Below are positions 44,501 to 56,093 of a DNA stretch of 64,000 nucleotides, piece by piece. The stretch comes from Chamaelirium japonicum (Eukaryota; Streptophyta; Magnoliopsida; Liliales; Melanthiaceae). Every line of letters starts with the position of its first letter. Position 1 is the first letter of the stretch. The stretch covers positions 65,845,094 to 65,909,093 of the forward strand of contig OX393551.1 of NCBI GenBank assembly GCA_947650365.1. Direction: 5' to 3'. The notes below the pieces were generated by a model that saw only the letters and a list, made by a program, of their open reading frames with translations, ran no database searches and had not been told where the DNA came from. The position numbers and the translations under genes were made by a program.

Positions 44501-47085
44501 GTGGCTATCGCTACTATATTTCTTTCATCGATGACTTCAGCCGATACACTTGGGTCTACCTTCTTCAGAACTGCTCTGAGGTTCCTCAGGTCTACCAGCT
44601 CTTCACCTCGATGGTCCACACACAGTTCGGTTGTCGCATCAAGACCTTTCGATCTGATTGCGCCCTCGAGTACCTCTCCACTGCTATGCGAACACTTCTT
44701 CAGTCCCATGGGACCATATTCCAGCACTCCTGTCCTCACACACACGAGCAAAACGGAGTAGCCGAGAGGAAGCACCGTCATATCCTTGAGACATCGCGTG
44801 CTCTTCTTCTCTCTACTTTCGTTCCACACACTTTCTGGGCTGAGGTTGTCTTGACCTCAGTCAACCTCATCAACATCACCCCTTCGTTTGTTCTCCCGGG
44901 TGGTGTTTCTCCCCACGAGCGTCTTTTCTTTTCCCCTCCTGACTATAGTCTGCTTCGTACCTTCGGGTACACCTGTTTTGTTCTCCTCCCGCCCCATGAG
45001 CGCACAAAGCTGTCCGAACGTTCAGTTAAATGCATCCTCCTAGGAATCAGCGCCGAGCACAAGGGTTATCGTTGCTATGATCCCTTGACTCGTCGCCTTC
45101 GCATCTCTCGACACGTCTCCTTCGTCGAGGATGCCCCTTACTACCCTCTGCAGCTCAGGACCTCACCTTCTTGGAGACTCCCCCCACTCTGTCTCCGACT
45201 CTCGAGCCTCTTCTATCACCCCTTTCGCTTAGCTCTACTTCTCCCCCTGTTTCTAGTGATTCTTACACGGAGTCTTCCTCTGTCCCCTCCTCTCCTCCGT
45301 CACCGATTGCTTCCGTAGGTCTTCCTCATACTCCCGATGTCTATGGTACCCCGCCTGCTACGCCCAGTCCGACGTCGCCGGTCGTGGATCCTCGCCCGCC
45401 GCCTCGCTACCCTCAGTGCGAGCACCACCCACTTAATTGCTTCAGCTTTAGCTCTGGCCCACCTGACCATTTTGGTTTTCCCACGGTCACCTCCTACTCG
45501 CCTCAGTTTACAGCTTTTCTTGCAGCCCTTCACACAGACCAGGAGCCTCGGACGTTCCGGGAGGCCGTCCAGTCCCCTCAGTGTCGACATGCTATGAGAG
45601 AGGAATTTCAGGCATTTGAGCAGACTCAGACTTGGGATATCGTCCCCCTTCCTGTTGGTATTGAGCCTGTTAGTTGCCGGTGGGTCTACAAGGTCAAGCG
45701 GCGACCTGATGGTTCCATCGATCGGCACAAGGCTCGGTTGGTAGCCCGTGGCTTCACTCAGGCATACGGAATAGACTACGAGGAGACTTTCGCATCTGTA
45801 GCTCAGATGACCTCCGTTCGTACACTCATGGCAGTTGCAGCAGTCCGTCGATGGCCTCTTCTCCAGATGGACGTGAAGAATGTCTTTCTCCATGGTGATC
45901 TTTCAGAGGTCGTCTATATACAGCCACCCCCTGGTTTGCATACTCCTCCCCAGCATGTTTGTCGCCTCCGTCGAGCTATCTACGGGCTCAGGCAAGTCTC
46001 TCGAGCTTGGTTTGAGTGTTTCCGACGAGCCATCACTGAGATCGGCTATATTGAGAGCTCACAGGACCACTCACTTTTTGTGCAGTCATCTCCTCAGGGC
46101 AGGGCGATTCTCCTATTATATGTCGACGACATGATCATCACAGGTGATGACTCCGCTGCCATCACTTTCCTTCAGTAGCATCTTCAGCGCCGGTTCCAGA
46201 TGAAAGATTTAGGTCCTCTTCGCTACTTCCTTAGGCTAGAGATCGCCCACAGTGAGCAAGGGATTCTGCTATACCAGTAGAAGTACACAGCTGACATTCT
46301 CAACCGAGTTGCACTCTCCGATGATCGCTCTGCTATCACCCCTCTCGAGCTTCACGTGAAGCTTCGTCCCACCGATGGTGAGCCTCTCTCAGATCCTACT
46401 CGGTACCGACAGATCGTTGGTCAATTGGTTTACCTCTGCATCACCAAGCCCGACATTGCTCATGTCGTTAGCATCGTCAACCAGTTTGTCGAAGCCCCTC
46501 GCTCTGCTCATTACGCTGCCCTATTTCGGCTTCTCCGTTATCTCCGAGGCACTATCACTCGGTCGCTCTTCCTATCATCGACTTCTCCTCTGGTCCTACG
46601 TGCCTACTCGGATGTTGACTGGGCTGGTGATCCAACCACTCGTCGATCGACTACCGGCTATTGCTTATTTCTTGGAGATTCTCTCATCTCATGGCGCAGT
46701 AAGAAGCAGAGCGTTGTCTCTCTCTCTCTCTCCAGTACTGAAGCAGAGTTTCGAGCTATGGCCTCTACTACCAAAGAGATCATTCACTTGCGACGTCTTC
46801 TTGATGATCTAGGGGTTGAGATCTCTGGACCTACAGCCCTTCACTGTGACAACTGGAGTGCAATACAGATTGTCACCAATCCGGTATTCCACGAGAGGAC
46901 GAAGCACATTGAATTCGATTGCTACTACTCTCGCCAGGAGTATGAGGCCGGGACCATCTCTCTCCCCTTTGTTTCCTCTGGAGATCAGATTGCTGACTTC
47001 TTCACGAAGTCACACCCTGCTCCACGGTTTCAGTTTCTACTTAGCAAACTCATGGTGCATGATCCACCTTGAGTTTGAGGGGGGC

Positions 47086-47232
47086 TGTTAGTTATAGTGT
47101 ATAGCGTTGAGATACACATACCCATAGATTACCTGTATAGGATACCCCTTGTCTTTTCTTGTATCATGGATATATATTTGGCCATTGGCCTAATGAGAGC
47201 TCTTGATTCATTTTCCCAAAATCCATGTATCA
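47086..47232 (+). repeat. 3' LTR of the second Copia element
   Basis: This 147-bp LTR is preceded by a G-rich polypurine tract and followed by the TSD gatgc. Confidence 0.92.
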
Positions 47233-47237
47233 GATGC

Positions 47238-47739
47238 TAGTAGTGAAATAGGCCTTAACAACTACCTTGAGTCTTGACATACACAAGATTCATGATATAG
47301 ATGTGCTCGAATCATCAGGAAACTTTGCAAGGATTTTGAAGCAATTCGACGAGCTGCCCCTAGCCGATTATGCTGCGGATTGTAGATAAGGCGCCCGAAG
47401 GTTTCCAGCATGGTGCCCGCGGGCTAGTAACTGGGTGCACACTAGCTAACTGGATTTGTTCTTGTTGTAGATGGGGGAAAATCTATCATGTAACTCATTG
47501 GGTGTGGGTATATTAACTTAAAAGAGAGCACTGTAAGTGAAGTTTTTCACATTGAAGGCAAAGATCAAGCTAGCAAAACAAAAAACAAATCAAATTTTCA
47601 TTACACCGCGAACTGGGGTCAGTAGGATTATCACTGGAATGGAGCACAACAAATGGAAAAATCTTCAAAAGATTTAATGATTTCAAAATCATATGCTGGA
47701 ATCGATCAAATGTGCAAAGGGCTGCCAAAAGCCTGCAAA
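47238..47739. other. Intergenic sequence between Copia 3' TSD and mTERF gene E
   Basis: This is the continuation of the sequence interrupted by the Copia element, followed by the 3' flank of gene E. No other gene was seen. Confidence 0.4.
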
Positions 47740-48885
47740 TTAAATGGTATCCAAAACACTAACCCTATCAAATTCTTCGTTCATCTTGCCCGTGATGGCG
47801 TCGAGCACTTCAGGAACCTTGGCCTGATGCTTGATCACATACTTTTCTGAGAATTCCTCCCCCCCCATGAACAAGTGCTGAGCCCCGACATTGCCCTTGA
47901 ACAAGCCCTCCGATGCCAGGGCTCTCAAGACCAAGCACCTCGGAAGAATCCTCTTCCGAAAGCTGAGCGAGAGGAGCGATGGATTTGCCGATACATAGGC
48001 CGGTCCCCATTTGAGCTCTTTGGCGAAGAACTCCATGTTCTTCCTGACCTTCTCGTCGGAGGCTGACATGCAGTAGGGATGCCTCGCGAACCCTCGAAGG
48101 GCTTCGTCTCTCGACCACCCCAGTCTCCTATAGTTCTCCAATTTCCTCTCCCAGATTGGCTCAGGCATTTTGGAGAGCACCCCGAGGGCGTGGGCGAACA
48201 TCATCGACGAAGGGCAGATGCCCGTCTCCTTGACCATCGTGAAGGCTTTCTCGAAGTGATTGGATCGCTCGATCAAGCACCTGGGATGGTTGGTGATGAC
48301 TTTCAGGATCACGGATTCCCCGTGGTTCCGTAACGTTTCGATCTTGGGCAGCAAGTGCTTCCGGGGATCGCCGAGGAGCAAGGTAGGCGAGCTTTTGAGG
48401 GCGGCGATGACGTTCTTGGTGGTGCGTAGCACGGCTCTGAGCAGATCGAAGTTGGGGATCAGGCGGTTCTTCACGCTCCACGTCAAGAAGTCGGGGGTGT
48501 TGGAGAGGAGCCGGGTGACGTCGGGGCCGGGGAGGCCCAAGCTGCGGTAGAACTCCAGTTTGGGCTTGAGGGTCTTGTGGGGATCGGCGAGGAGGAGCCG
48601 CGGGCGGCGGGTGGCCATGCGGGCGATCTGGGCGGCGGTGAAGCCGTAGTCCCTGAGGAGGGCGAGGACGGAGTGGGGTTTCTTGGTGGTTTTGAACCGG
48701 ATCTTCTGGGATGCGGTTGCGGCGGCTTCGGAGGAGAGGCCGCATGAGTTCTTGAGGAAGTAGAAGGCTAGGGATGGATCGTCCGCGGCGGCCGAGGTGT
48801 GGAGGAGGGACGGGCGTCGAAGGAAACGGAGATCGGGGATCGCTAGGATTCTTGTTGTTATGCTCCTGCGGAGAAGGCGAAGCAT
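47740..48885 (-). CDS. mTERF-family protein (gene E), predicted organelle-targeted
   Basis: An intact single exon encodes 381 residues from MLRLLRRSITTRIL. An in-frame ATG at 48990 would add 35 residues, but the chosen Met aligns with the paralogues. The Arg-rich leader (RRSITTRIL...RFLRRPSLLHTSA) over about residues 1-33 fits a mitochondrial presequence. mTERF motifs run from about 45 to 355, with SVLALLRDYGFTAAQIARMA, LLADPHKTLKPKLEFYRSLG, NHPRCLIERS, FARHPYCMSAS and LSLSFRKRILPRC. It is more diverged from B, C and D than they are from each other (for example TRRPRLLL and KSSPTLLLGDPRKHLLPKI), so it left the cluster's common ancestor earlier. The likely function is organellar RNA or DNA binding; the target is unknown. 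Confidence 0.9.
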   Translation of the reverse strand: MLRLLRRSITTRILAIPDLRFLRRPSLLHTSAAADDPSLAFYFLKNSCGLSSEAAATASQKIRFKTTKKPHSVLALLRDYGFTAAQIARMATRRPRLLLADPHKTLKPKLEFYRSLGLPGPDVTRLLSNTPDFLTWSVKNRLIPNFDLLRAVLRTTKNVIAALKSSPTLLLGDPRKHLLPKIETLRNHGESVILKVITNHPRCLIERSNHFEKAFTMVKETGICPSSMMFAHALGVLSKMPEPIWERKLENYRRLGWSRDEALRGFARHPYCMSASDEKVRKNMEFFAKELKWGPAYVSANPSLLSLSFRKRILPRCLVLRALASEGLFKGNVGAQHLFMGGEEFSEKYVIKHQAKVPEVLDAITGKMNEEFDRVSVLDTI

Positions 48886-49060
48886 TGTGAGAATGGAGAA
48901 ACAACAGAGGGTTTTCAGAGTCGTCACCGGCCTGAGGTGGCCGACGGAGAGGAATTGCAGAGGCTGCAGAGGCAAACCGTAGGGTGGCATCGGGTTCGGG
49001 TTAGACTATACCCGACTCAAATCCATTTGGGAGGTCCACGTCCGAATCATGCCCATTTGG

Positions 49061-49990
49061 TAGGTGTGTAATCGGATATTCAAAAATCCGAATCTGATCC
49101 ATATCCGAATCCGAATCCGAATTTTGTGTATTCAAATAGCAATTTTAACATCCGACAAAAACGGATATACGATTTTTAATATCTGATAAAAACGGATACA
49201 TATATTCAGGTATTGGACACAAATAATCAGTATCCGAGACGAACTATCATATAAACGAATATCTATATATCCATATCTGTAATATACAATATTAAAAAAA
49301 AAATAGCACCCCATGACGTCTCATTTGTGGGAGGGCTAAGGCAGCCCCCTACCAGTTATTAATTTGATGCGGGCACGAATCGATCATAGGTCTCGGGTAC
49401 CCACTCCTTGAGACTTTACCAACTTATCTAGCTGGCATTTACCAATATGATATTTGTGCGTGTATTATGATCCAATAATAGATTTCAATGTCTTGTTGTG
49501 TTGCATAGTTGCACTAAATAGTAAATACCAAAGTGGATACATTAGTAATAATTTTGATGGTGGAGCCCATCACTCGATACGACCCATAACATCGGGCACG
49601 ACTCATTCTGACACATGATTTAAACCACCACATTAAGCTTCAAATTAGAATATAATATCCCTAGGATTCTTGAAATTGCTATTGTACCCCCCAGATCCCT
49701 ATTTGAGGCTGGTGAAAAAATCCCGATGCTATAAACCCTGATATTGGTCAGTTGTAGTAAAATATATTCATATATTATATAACGAATATAGGCACAATAT
49801 TCATATATTATATAATAAATACTAACATGGATATTATCCGAATCCGGATACTCCAGGAGGATATGGATTCGAATAGTTGCACTAACTATCCGGCCGAATA
49901 TGGATAAGAATTTGGATAGTACATTTCTAAATAGATACGGATAATAGATAGTATGTTATTCACTCTGTATCTAATCCATTTACACCCCTA
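49061..49990. mobile_element. Non-autonomous hAT-type element, 930 bp
   Basis: The left end taggtgtgtaa and the reverse complement of the right end (taggggtgtaaa) are inverted. Subterminal regions are full of tatccgaatccgaa / ggatattatccg repeats. The 8-bp flanks ccatttgg (49053-49060) and ccttttgg (49991-49998) match at 7 of 8 positions. The central part (about 49290-49740) looks unrelated and may be a later insertion. No transposase. Confidence 0.7.
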
Positions 49991-50050
49991 CCTTTTGGTT
50001 AGGAGAGGGGTACACTCCAAAACTAAGCCTCGTGGAGCATGATTGTCAAA

Positions 50051-50843
50051 GGAAAATTTTATTTTTATGCCCCAAAATTACTTCGCATGTCCGTTCCCTC
50101 CCAAAATTCAATTCCCACCTCATACCCCTCAGGTGTGGTTAGAAAGGAGGTGTCGAAACTCGAACTCGAGCTTGTTGATGGCGGCAACGAGGAGGCCATC
50201 ATCAATGGGGGAGGGGTACGACTTGAGGTTGGGGACGGAGGATTTGAGGGCGGAGAGGAAGTGAGGGTCGACGATGGAGTGGTCCTCAAGGTAGTCGACG
50301 ATGTCGTCGAGCTAGAGGAAGGCGAGGCTCAGTTGTCGGAGAGGAAGCGGAGGGTCTCCTCGAGGCGCTGGAGGACGGCGAGGCAGCCGCGAGGAGGTCG
50401 GCACGGGCGTCATCCAGGTGGGAGCGCTCAAAGCCGCGAATGATGTCGAAGATGCGGAGGACAGCAATGGTGGGGCCAACGCACAGTCGATGTGGCTGCC
50501 GACAGCAATGAGGCTGTCACAATGGTCGAGCATCCTCGGGCTCCATCTCTGGCAGCTCTAGGGTGCGTTAGGATTTTCAGTGACAGTGGGGAAGATGGGG
50601 AGGAAGGAGGTGGCGTCGACGGTGGGCTCAACAAGCGCAAGCGGCGAATCCGGTGATGATGGGGAAAGAGGAGGGAAAGTGGTGGGAGCTCCGACAGTGA
50701 CATCTTCGGCGGTTTTAAAGGGAGAATGGAAGCAGGTGGGTGGGTATGAGGTGGAAATTGGGATGGCTATTCCTAACGTGGTAATCGATTTTTGGAAGGG
50801 AACCGGATATGTGACGTAGTTTTTGGGTATGAATAAAATTTCC
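50051..50843. mobile_element. Pack-MULE-like element carrying an EXO70 gene fragment
   Basis: The terminal inverted repeats of about 40 bp are left ggaaaattttatttttatgc and right the reverse complement of gggtatgaataaaatttcc, both continuing into a tacKtcRcatRtccg word. The 9-bp flanks attgtcaaa (50042-50050) and tatgtcaaa (50844-50852) match at 7 of 9. The interior is GC-rich and derives from a host EXO70 gene on the minus strand. This is how Mutator-like elements capture genes. Confidence 0.82.
50137..50535 (-). pseudogene. EXO70 (exocyst subunit) N-terminal fragment captured in a MULE
   Basis: Minus-strand translation gives, in order but in changing frames, MLDHCDSLIAVGSHID, IAVLRIFDIIRGFERSHLDD with ARADLLA, LAVLQRLEETLRFLSDN, LDDIVDYLEDHSIVDPHF and GLLVAAINKLEFEFRHLLSN. 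This follows the N-terminal helical region of plant EXO70, the exocyst subunit that binds membrane phosphoinositides during secretion. Frameshifts and at least two stops prevent translation as one protein. There is no C-terminal two thirds and no intron. Identification rests on the ordered motif string. The EXO70 clade is not resolved. Confidence 0.8.
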
Positions 50844-50852
50844 TATGTCAAA

Positions 50853-51345
50853 GTCGAAATCGGATTCTCTACTGTTTTAGCAATCTACAGTTGGGGCTGG
50901 TATTCATCTGATGGGCATAGTGGCGCATCCAGCGTCTAACCGCCGCCAACCGCCAATGTCAAAACCGTAGAGGGCTCAGCGGGTTGTCGTCATCGACGGG
51001 GAGTGGCGCATCCGCGGGAGTTTCGGAGGCCGACGGAGCTGGGGACTTCTCGGCCGTGGACCTATCGAGAGTTGGGGAGGGCGGTGCAGTGGATTCGACC
51101 GACGAGGGAGTCGAGGCGGGCGAAGAGGACCTTGGAAGGGACAAGCGACCTCACCACCCTGGTCAGTTCACCTGCTCTTCCTCCTCGGCCTGTTCTCTCC
51201 AAACCCTAGCTTCCCAAATTTGAGCGCCACCGGAAAATCGTAATCAATCTGCTCGCAGATCCGGCCTTAAAGATTAGCGCAAGAGGAAGGCGGCAAGCGT
51301 CTGCTCTCGGCGATCTCATCCGGGCTTGCTCTCAACAGGTGATAA
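50853..51345 (+). promoter_or_regulatory. GC-rich island with putative non-coding first exon (donor at about 51342)
   Basis: About 50930-51340 is GC-rich and CpG-rich against AT-rich surroundings. It ends gctctcaacag followed by gtgataaat, a good splice donor. Short frames on both strands (for example minus 50959-51144, Ser/Pro-rich) show no known domain. It could be the promoter and 5'-UTR exon of the downstream plus-strand TMEM230-like gene, whose coding exon is preceded by an acceptor at about 61807. That would need a ~10.5-kb intron filled with transposons. Confidence 0.3.
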
Positions 51346-51967
51346 ATTCTAAGTCCATCCTTCTCGATTTGTAATTTTCTTACTCATGACGTCCTCAATC
51401 TAGTGAAGAAATTGTCAAAGAATTAGCCAATTGGAGGAAATGGGTGCTCTGGCCATGTCGCGGGGTTCCGAGTTTTCATCGGTTAGGGTTAGGGCTGGGG
51501 CTAGGGCGAAGCATTGAGGTGGCCTACGGTCATCTTCACATGTAGAACACTCTTTTTTTTTAAACATTTTATCGAAATTTTGTAGATGTTTACAGACCTC
51601 GAGTTGCAGTTGGTCACCGCCACCGCCCGGTGCCGGCAAGCAGCGTAGACAAGTGGGTACGGCTAGGGTTCGATTTAGATCCCAGATCTAGGGTTCATCT
51701 CATGGCCCATAGATCTTGGGTTTAGGGTTAAGTTTAGGTTCGGTTCGGCTCGGCGGCGGCAAGCATCTCCGGTGCCGGCGAGCAGTTCGGTGGTTCGGTT
51801 TGGAGGATCAGTGGTACACTGGTTCGGTGGCATTGCAAAGAAAATTTGAAATACAGTGAAGGGTATTTTCATCCACGGTATTTCTCAGTCCTTCAGCTTA
51901 ACCGATCTCTTTGTCAGGGACGGCTCACTAAGTCCCCCTTAAAAAAAAGGTAAAACAAAGGGAGATA
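51346..51967. other. Intergenic or intronic sequence, nothing recognised
   Basis: It contains gttagggttagggctggggc and ctagggttcga words and a short poly-T tract. No gene or element ends were identified. Confidence 0.35.
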
Positions 51968-51969
51968 AG

Positions 51970-54420
51970 TATTGTTGTGGTCTATTCCTGTGTGGAGACC
52001 CCAACCGTGTGCGTGCGGTTGATAGTGTCATGGACTTCTCCCCCATGGCATTGGGATCCCCTTTGGGTTCTCTCATGAACAGTACCTCTGCCGCTCTGTG
52101 GGGGTGTTATTTTCATGTGGGTTTGTCCTTATTTAATTTTTTTTTATCTTTCTTCTTTGCTACATTAGTATGGAACCAACATGTTCAATATAGCTTTAAG
52201 GAATTTCTTTTTTTTAGAAAAAAACTAGTTTTTTCTCTTCTTTTTTGTCTTTGGTTGCTGAAGTATAAGAAATTTGTAGGATTAGTATTTATTGGAGTAT
52301 ACAACTAGAATCGGGCATTGCTTTTGCTTTTTATATAAGAAGGGACCATCCTCCCATTGTAAGCATCAAAGAAATTACATAAGTATTTTAAACTTCTGCT
52401 TATTTATTATAGAGGAACTAGTAGGCCATGCCTTTTCTCTTTTTTCTCCGTTGTGTATGGCTTCCTGTAGTACCCATATTAGTTTGCTCTTTCTTCTTAC
52501 ATCAATTGGTATCAAGGCGAGTTCTTTTTTGTTCTATAAGAAGAGGGTCCTGATTCCATGGCAGGAGGGAAAATGTTGATTCCAAAATTCAATGTTCAAT
52601 TTCAGATAGATTATCTCGACGAGATGTCTGAAATCTGAGGCGTGTAAGGGCTTGAGGATGAACAATCGCATCCGTAGTCCACCACAAATCAAGATCCTCG
52701 AATTCATCGTAAGAAATTTTTGGGGAAGTTGAAGGATCCTTCTTTGTGAACCAAATCCATAGGAAATGTCCAACTAATAATTTGAGTTCTATGCCCCTCT
52801 TCGATGAAAAATCGGAGATGCCTTTGGACCGTTGAGGAAGTCAAATCTTCATAGTTAATCCAGAAGCAAAATTCAAAGAGAATCCATTGCGGAGCATATG
52901 GAAAAGTATACTGAAGATAGGTATGATGACTATGACAAAGGGAAGGTGGATTTGTTGACAGATGATCAATGATGATCATATTACCAGAGGCTTCCATGAG
53001 GTTAATGAAGACAAACAACTAACTACGATGGATCTGATCAAGAATTTTTTTTTGAGAACATTAGAACATGAACAGATACTCCTTCCTAAATACTCAACGG
53101 GGCTTATTCAAATTTTGTTAACTTCAAAAAGGAAGCGATCAGAGATATAAAAGCAATATTGGAGATGCTTATAGGAAGCATCATGGATGATAATTCCCCC
53201 CCCCCCCCCAAAAAAAAAAAAAAAAACTTCATGTTATGAAACTATTACCGAAGATGATTCAACGTTGAAGGAGTGGCATGTGAATTTCTTATCTTTTCTG
53301 AAGCTCCATACTTGCTTCATCCGACTGGTAGAATTCTTTAGTGATAAAGAAGATGAAAATCATGAAACTATATCAATTATGGGATGCATTCGTTATTGGA
53401 TTGTTGAGCCCCATAAAAATTTAATTAGGCATCTCAATGGAAAGATCCATCAGTGTAGTGCAGTGCAAAAGAGGAGTTCGAGCGGCCCTGCTGATTTATG
53501 TCATTAGCAGATTCAATCTTTCATTTTTTCTAGACCATCTTGAAGGAAGTCGAGAAATTGCCTACACGGGGAATTTCATGTAAGAGCATCCATGGGTCAC
53601 TCAAATTAGTTAGCTTTAGGGCACTTGAAGTGCAAACTTTGAGTTTTTTTAGCTAATTGAAGTATGTTAGGTGTTATTAGTAAGTCAATTAATGATTGAG
53701 CTAGCTTAATTTTAAGTTAGAAAGGTCTTTTTTATTTTTAAATTTTTTTTTTTTCTCCAGATTTTTACAACAATCTAGTTTAGTGTCTGTCAAAAGTTGG
53801 GTACAAATTAGTTTCAGTGAGAAGATTACCTATGGAGTCTTATAAGGAAAAAGGATATGATGGAGAATCTAATCAGCAGTTAAAAAGATGATTGGGATTA
53901 AACAAAATAAAAGAAAGAAAGAGGCAAAATCATGGGGGAAGTATATCTCTTTTACATGGATACAACCCATGGTGAGAAGGCCATGGACTTCTCTGCCACA
54001 GAATTGGGATCCCTGCTGGATTCTCCCGTGTAAAGTACCTCGCCGGGGATGTTGTTTCACGTGGGTTTGGGATTTTTAATTATCATCCTAGGCGACTCTG
54101 GAAACAGTTGGTGCAATATAGCCTTAATAGAGACTGTTTTTATTAGTTGACCTCTTGTTTTGTTGTCTCTGTTGAAATCAACAGTAAGAAACTTGTGGCT
54201 TTAATATTTCTTGGAGTATATGATTTGTTTTTGGTATTGCTTTTTTACTTTCTACTTGAGAAGGGTTCATCCTCCCATTTTAAGTGCCATAGAAATTATT
54301 AAAGTATTTTCAGCTTTTGTTGATTATTTTTCTCTTTTCCCCTCTCTTCTCCGGTGTGGATCATTTGATTCGTTTCATGAAGTACCCACATCGGTCAGGT
54401 CTGTTTCATACATCAATTGA
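51970..54420 (+). mobile_element. Short non-autonomous LTR retroelement, old
   Basis: This fossil is about 2.45 kb. Two diverged direct repeats, about 51970-52506 and 53940-54420, share catggacttctc, attgggatcc, gaagggaccatcctcccatt / gaagggttcatcctcccatt and a terminal tacatcaatt. A primer-site-like tggtatcaaggcgag directly follows the first copy at 52508, and a purine-rich tract (aaagaaagaaagaggcaaaa...) precedes the second. The ~1.4-kb interior shows no recognisable reverse transcriptase or integrase. LTR divergence is obvious by eye, so it is far older than the Copia elements. Exact ends and TSD were not fixed. It is possibly Copia-derived. Confidence 0.65.
53196..53226 (+). repeat. Homopolymer pair C(14)A(17)
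   Basis: A run of 14 C is followed directly by 17 A. Length is probably unreliable in the assembly. Confidence 0.9.
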
Positions 54421-56093
54421 AGCACTTTCAAGGATAAATAGAAGGAAGGGATGGTTTCCCTATTATAATAGTCAAGCTATTGATATTTGACATGCAAAAG
54501 AATATAAACACGTGCTTTTATCCATCTCTAAGTTGCAAAGAACCACATGAGGGTCCCTTTGGACACCGGAGTACAATTCTGTACATGTTCTAGATTTTTG
54601 TACCCATTTAGTCATCCAACTATACTGTTGAATGTTATATATCATGTTTTAAAGTTGCATGTGCCATGCAGAGCACACTATGAATTCCGATGACCCATGG
54701 TCTGTGGCGCTTTAGCTTGTGATGTGCACTTTGTGGTGTGTTTCATTAGTTTCCAAGCTCTTGCAAGAGAGGGATATATGTCTACTCTAATAATTAGAGT
54801 TAATTCAACTCAATTGTGAGTTAATTCTACTCAATTTTGAAAAATCCCCAAATGTTTATATTGTACTGGTAAAATTCAACTCAATTTTGGAAAAACTCTA
54901 AATTGGATTAAGTGAAAAACTGTCCAGCCATTTAGGCGGACCTAGGCAGTCGTCTAGGGAAAACCACCCTCCTAGGGGGTCATCTAGGCGCCTAGGTCCA
55001 AAACGTCTTGGCGCCGCTTTGACTACTATGGAACTACAATGTTTTAAAAAGTGTTAGGCGGACCTGAAGCGGTAGTTAGTTCCAAGATGGAAGGCAGACA
55101 CCTAGGCAGGCATCCAAAGATTGAGGCGCCCACAATTTTATAAACCATTTTACTTAGAATTTGCATACCTATTTTGTTTACAATGTCATCCTTCCAGGAG
55201 TTCTAAATGGGCCAAAGGTATATTATCATCATTCTTTCAGGTGGTGACAATGGGTCAAGGGAGTCACTACACACTAGTGTGCTAGTTAAAAAAGAAAAAA
55301 TAGAAGATCAAAATGTAGAAAATGAAGGAGATGAATGGGAGAAAGAAAACTTATGAATGATTACTTTCGACGGTAACATCGACGGTAAGAGCTTAAATGT
55401 AGATAAAAGATGCAAATGGATGATATATCTGCAGTGTAACCCAATGTACAACATTTATATCAATCCAAGAGAAAATCAACAAATTGACTATGGTGGTTTT
55501 TTTTTTTGGAAGGCAAACGGTGGTAGTTTTGACAAACAAATGTTAGCCAATTTAAAGAGCACCACAAAGGTGGTAACAATGTCTGTGTCAGCCCAATAGT
55601 TTTTTATGCTATGGGAAATGTGGTTCAAGCAAAAAAAGGAGGAAGACTTATCACTTATTTCTTCCACTTGGGAAAAGCTTGGATTAGTTGCTTCAATGAG
55701 GAGCTTTTGGCCTGGTTAAAAGTGTTTTTCAGCGGTTACCAAATTGTCTGAATGCACTTAAGGATCCTGAAAAGTTAAGCACTTTTGGCCGTTTAACAAC
55801 ATAACCAAATTAGCCTTTGGTTTGTTCAGGGATCATTTGTCTCGGTACAACACTGGCCTGTTTTATAGATCTTTTTTAATCAATCATCATATTATTCATC
55901 AGGCAATTAGAAATCATTTGCCTTTACCCTGCAGTGCAAAAGTGATGCACGTCTCCCATGGTATACATGACACCGGCTAGAAGCTTGGAACATGGTATGA
56001 TGGTGTCATACTGCATTTCTTGAGATTTTTCATCTAGCATAGGTCTCGCATTGGCTAACCTCTTGCAGGAGCAGGTTGAGAGTTTGTATTAGT
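54421..56093. other. Intergenic or intronic sequence with hAT-like scrap
   Basis: About 54900-55140 contains cctaggcg / ttaggcggacct repeats and an atgttttaaaaagtgttagg word, resembling decayed hAT subterminal DNA. A short frame at 55357-55599 was not recognised. Nothing else can be assigned. Confidence 0.4.

Larger units (their letters stand above)
41382..47232 (+). mobile_element. Ty1/Copia LTR retrotransposon, short LTRs, young but broken
   Basis: This 5,851-bp element has a perfect TSD gatgc (41377-41381 and 47233-47237). The LTRs are 147 bp each (41382-41528 and 47086-47232) and differ at 2 sites by eye (about 1.4%), so the insertion is recent. The primer site tggtatcagagc starts at 41529 and the polypurine tract gaggggggc lies just before the 3' LTR. 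Parts: Gag (from about 42207) with a CCHC knuckle CTHCHKPGHVVATC at about 43078, protease-like region, GAG-pre-integrase (about 44270), integrase (about 44440-44900), reverse transcriptase (about 45600-46170, including YGLRQ and LLLYVDDMII) and RNase H (about 46600-46960). It carries about four breaks and is not autonomous. It belongs to a lineage different from the element at 17221. Confidence 0.93.

Noticed and set aside
50959-51144. Ser/Pro-rich 61-codon minus-strand frame as a small gene
   Set aside because: GC-rich low-complexity product without homology cues. The region is better explained as a promoter or 5'-UTR block.
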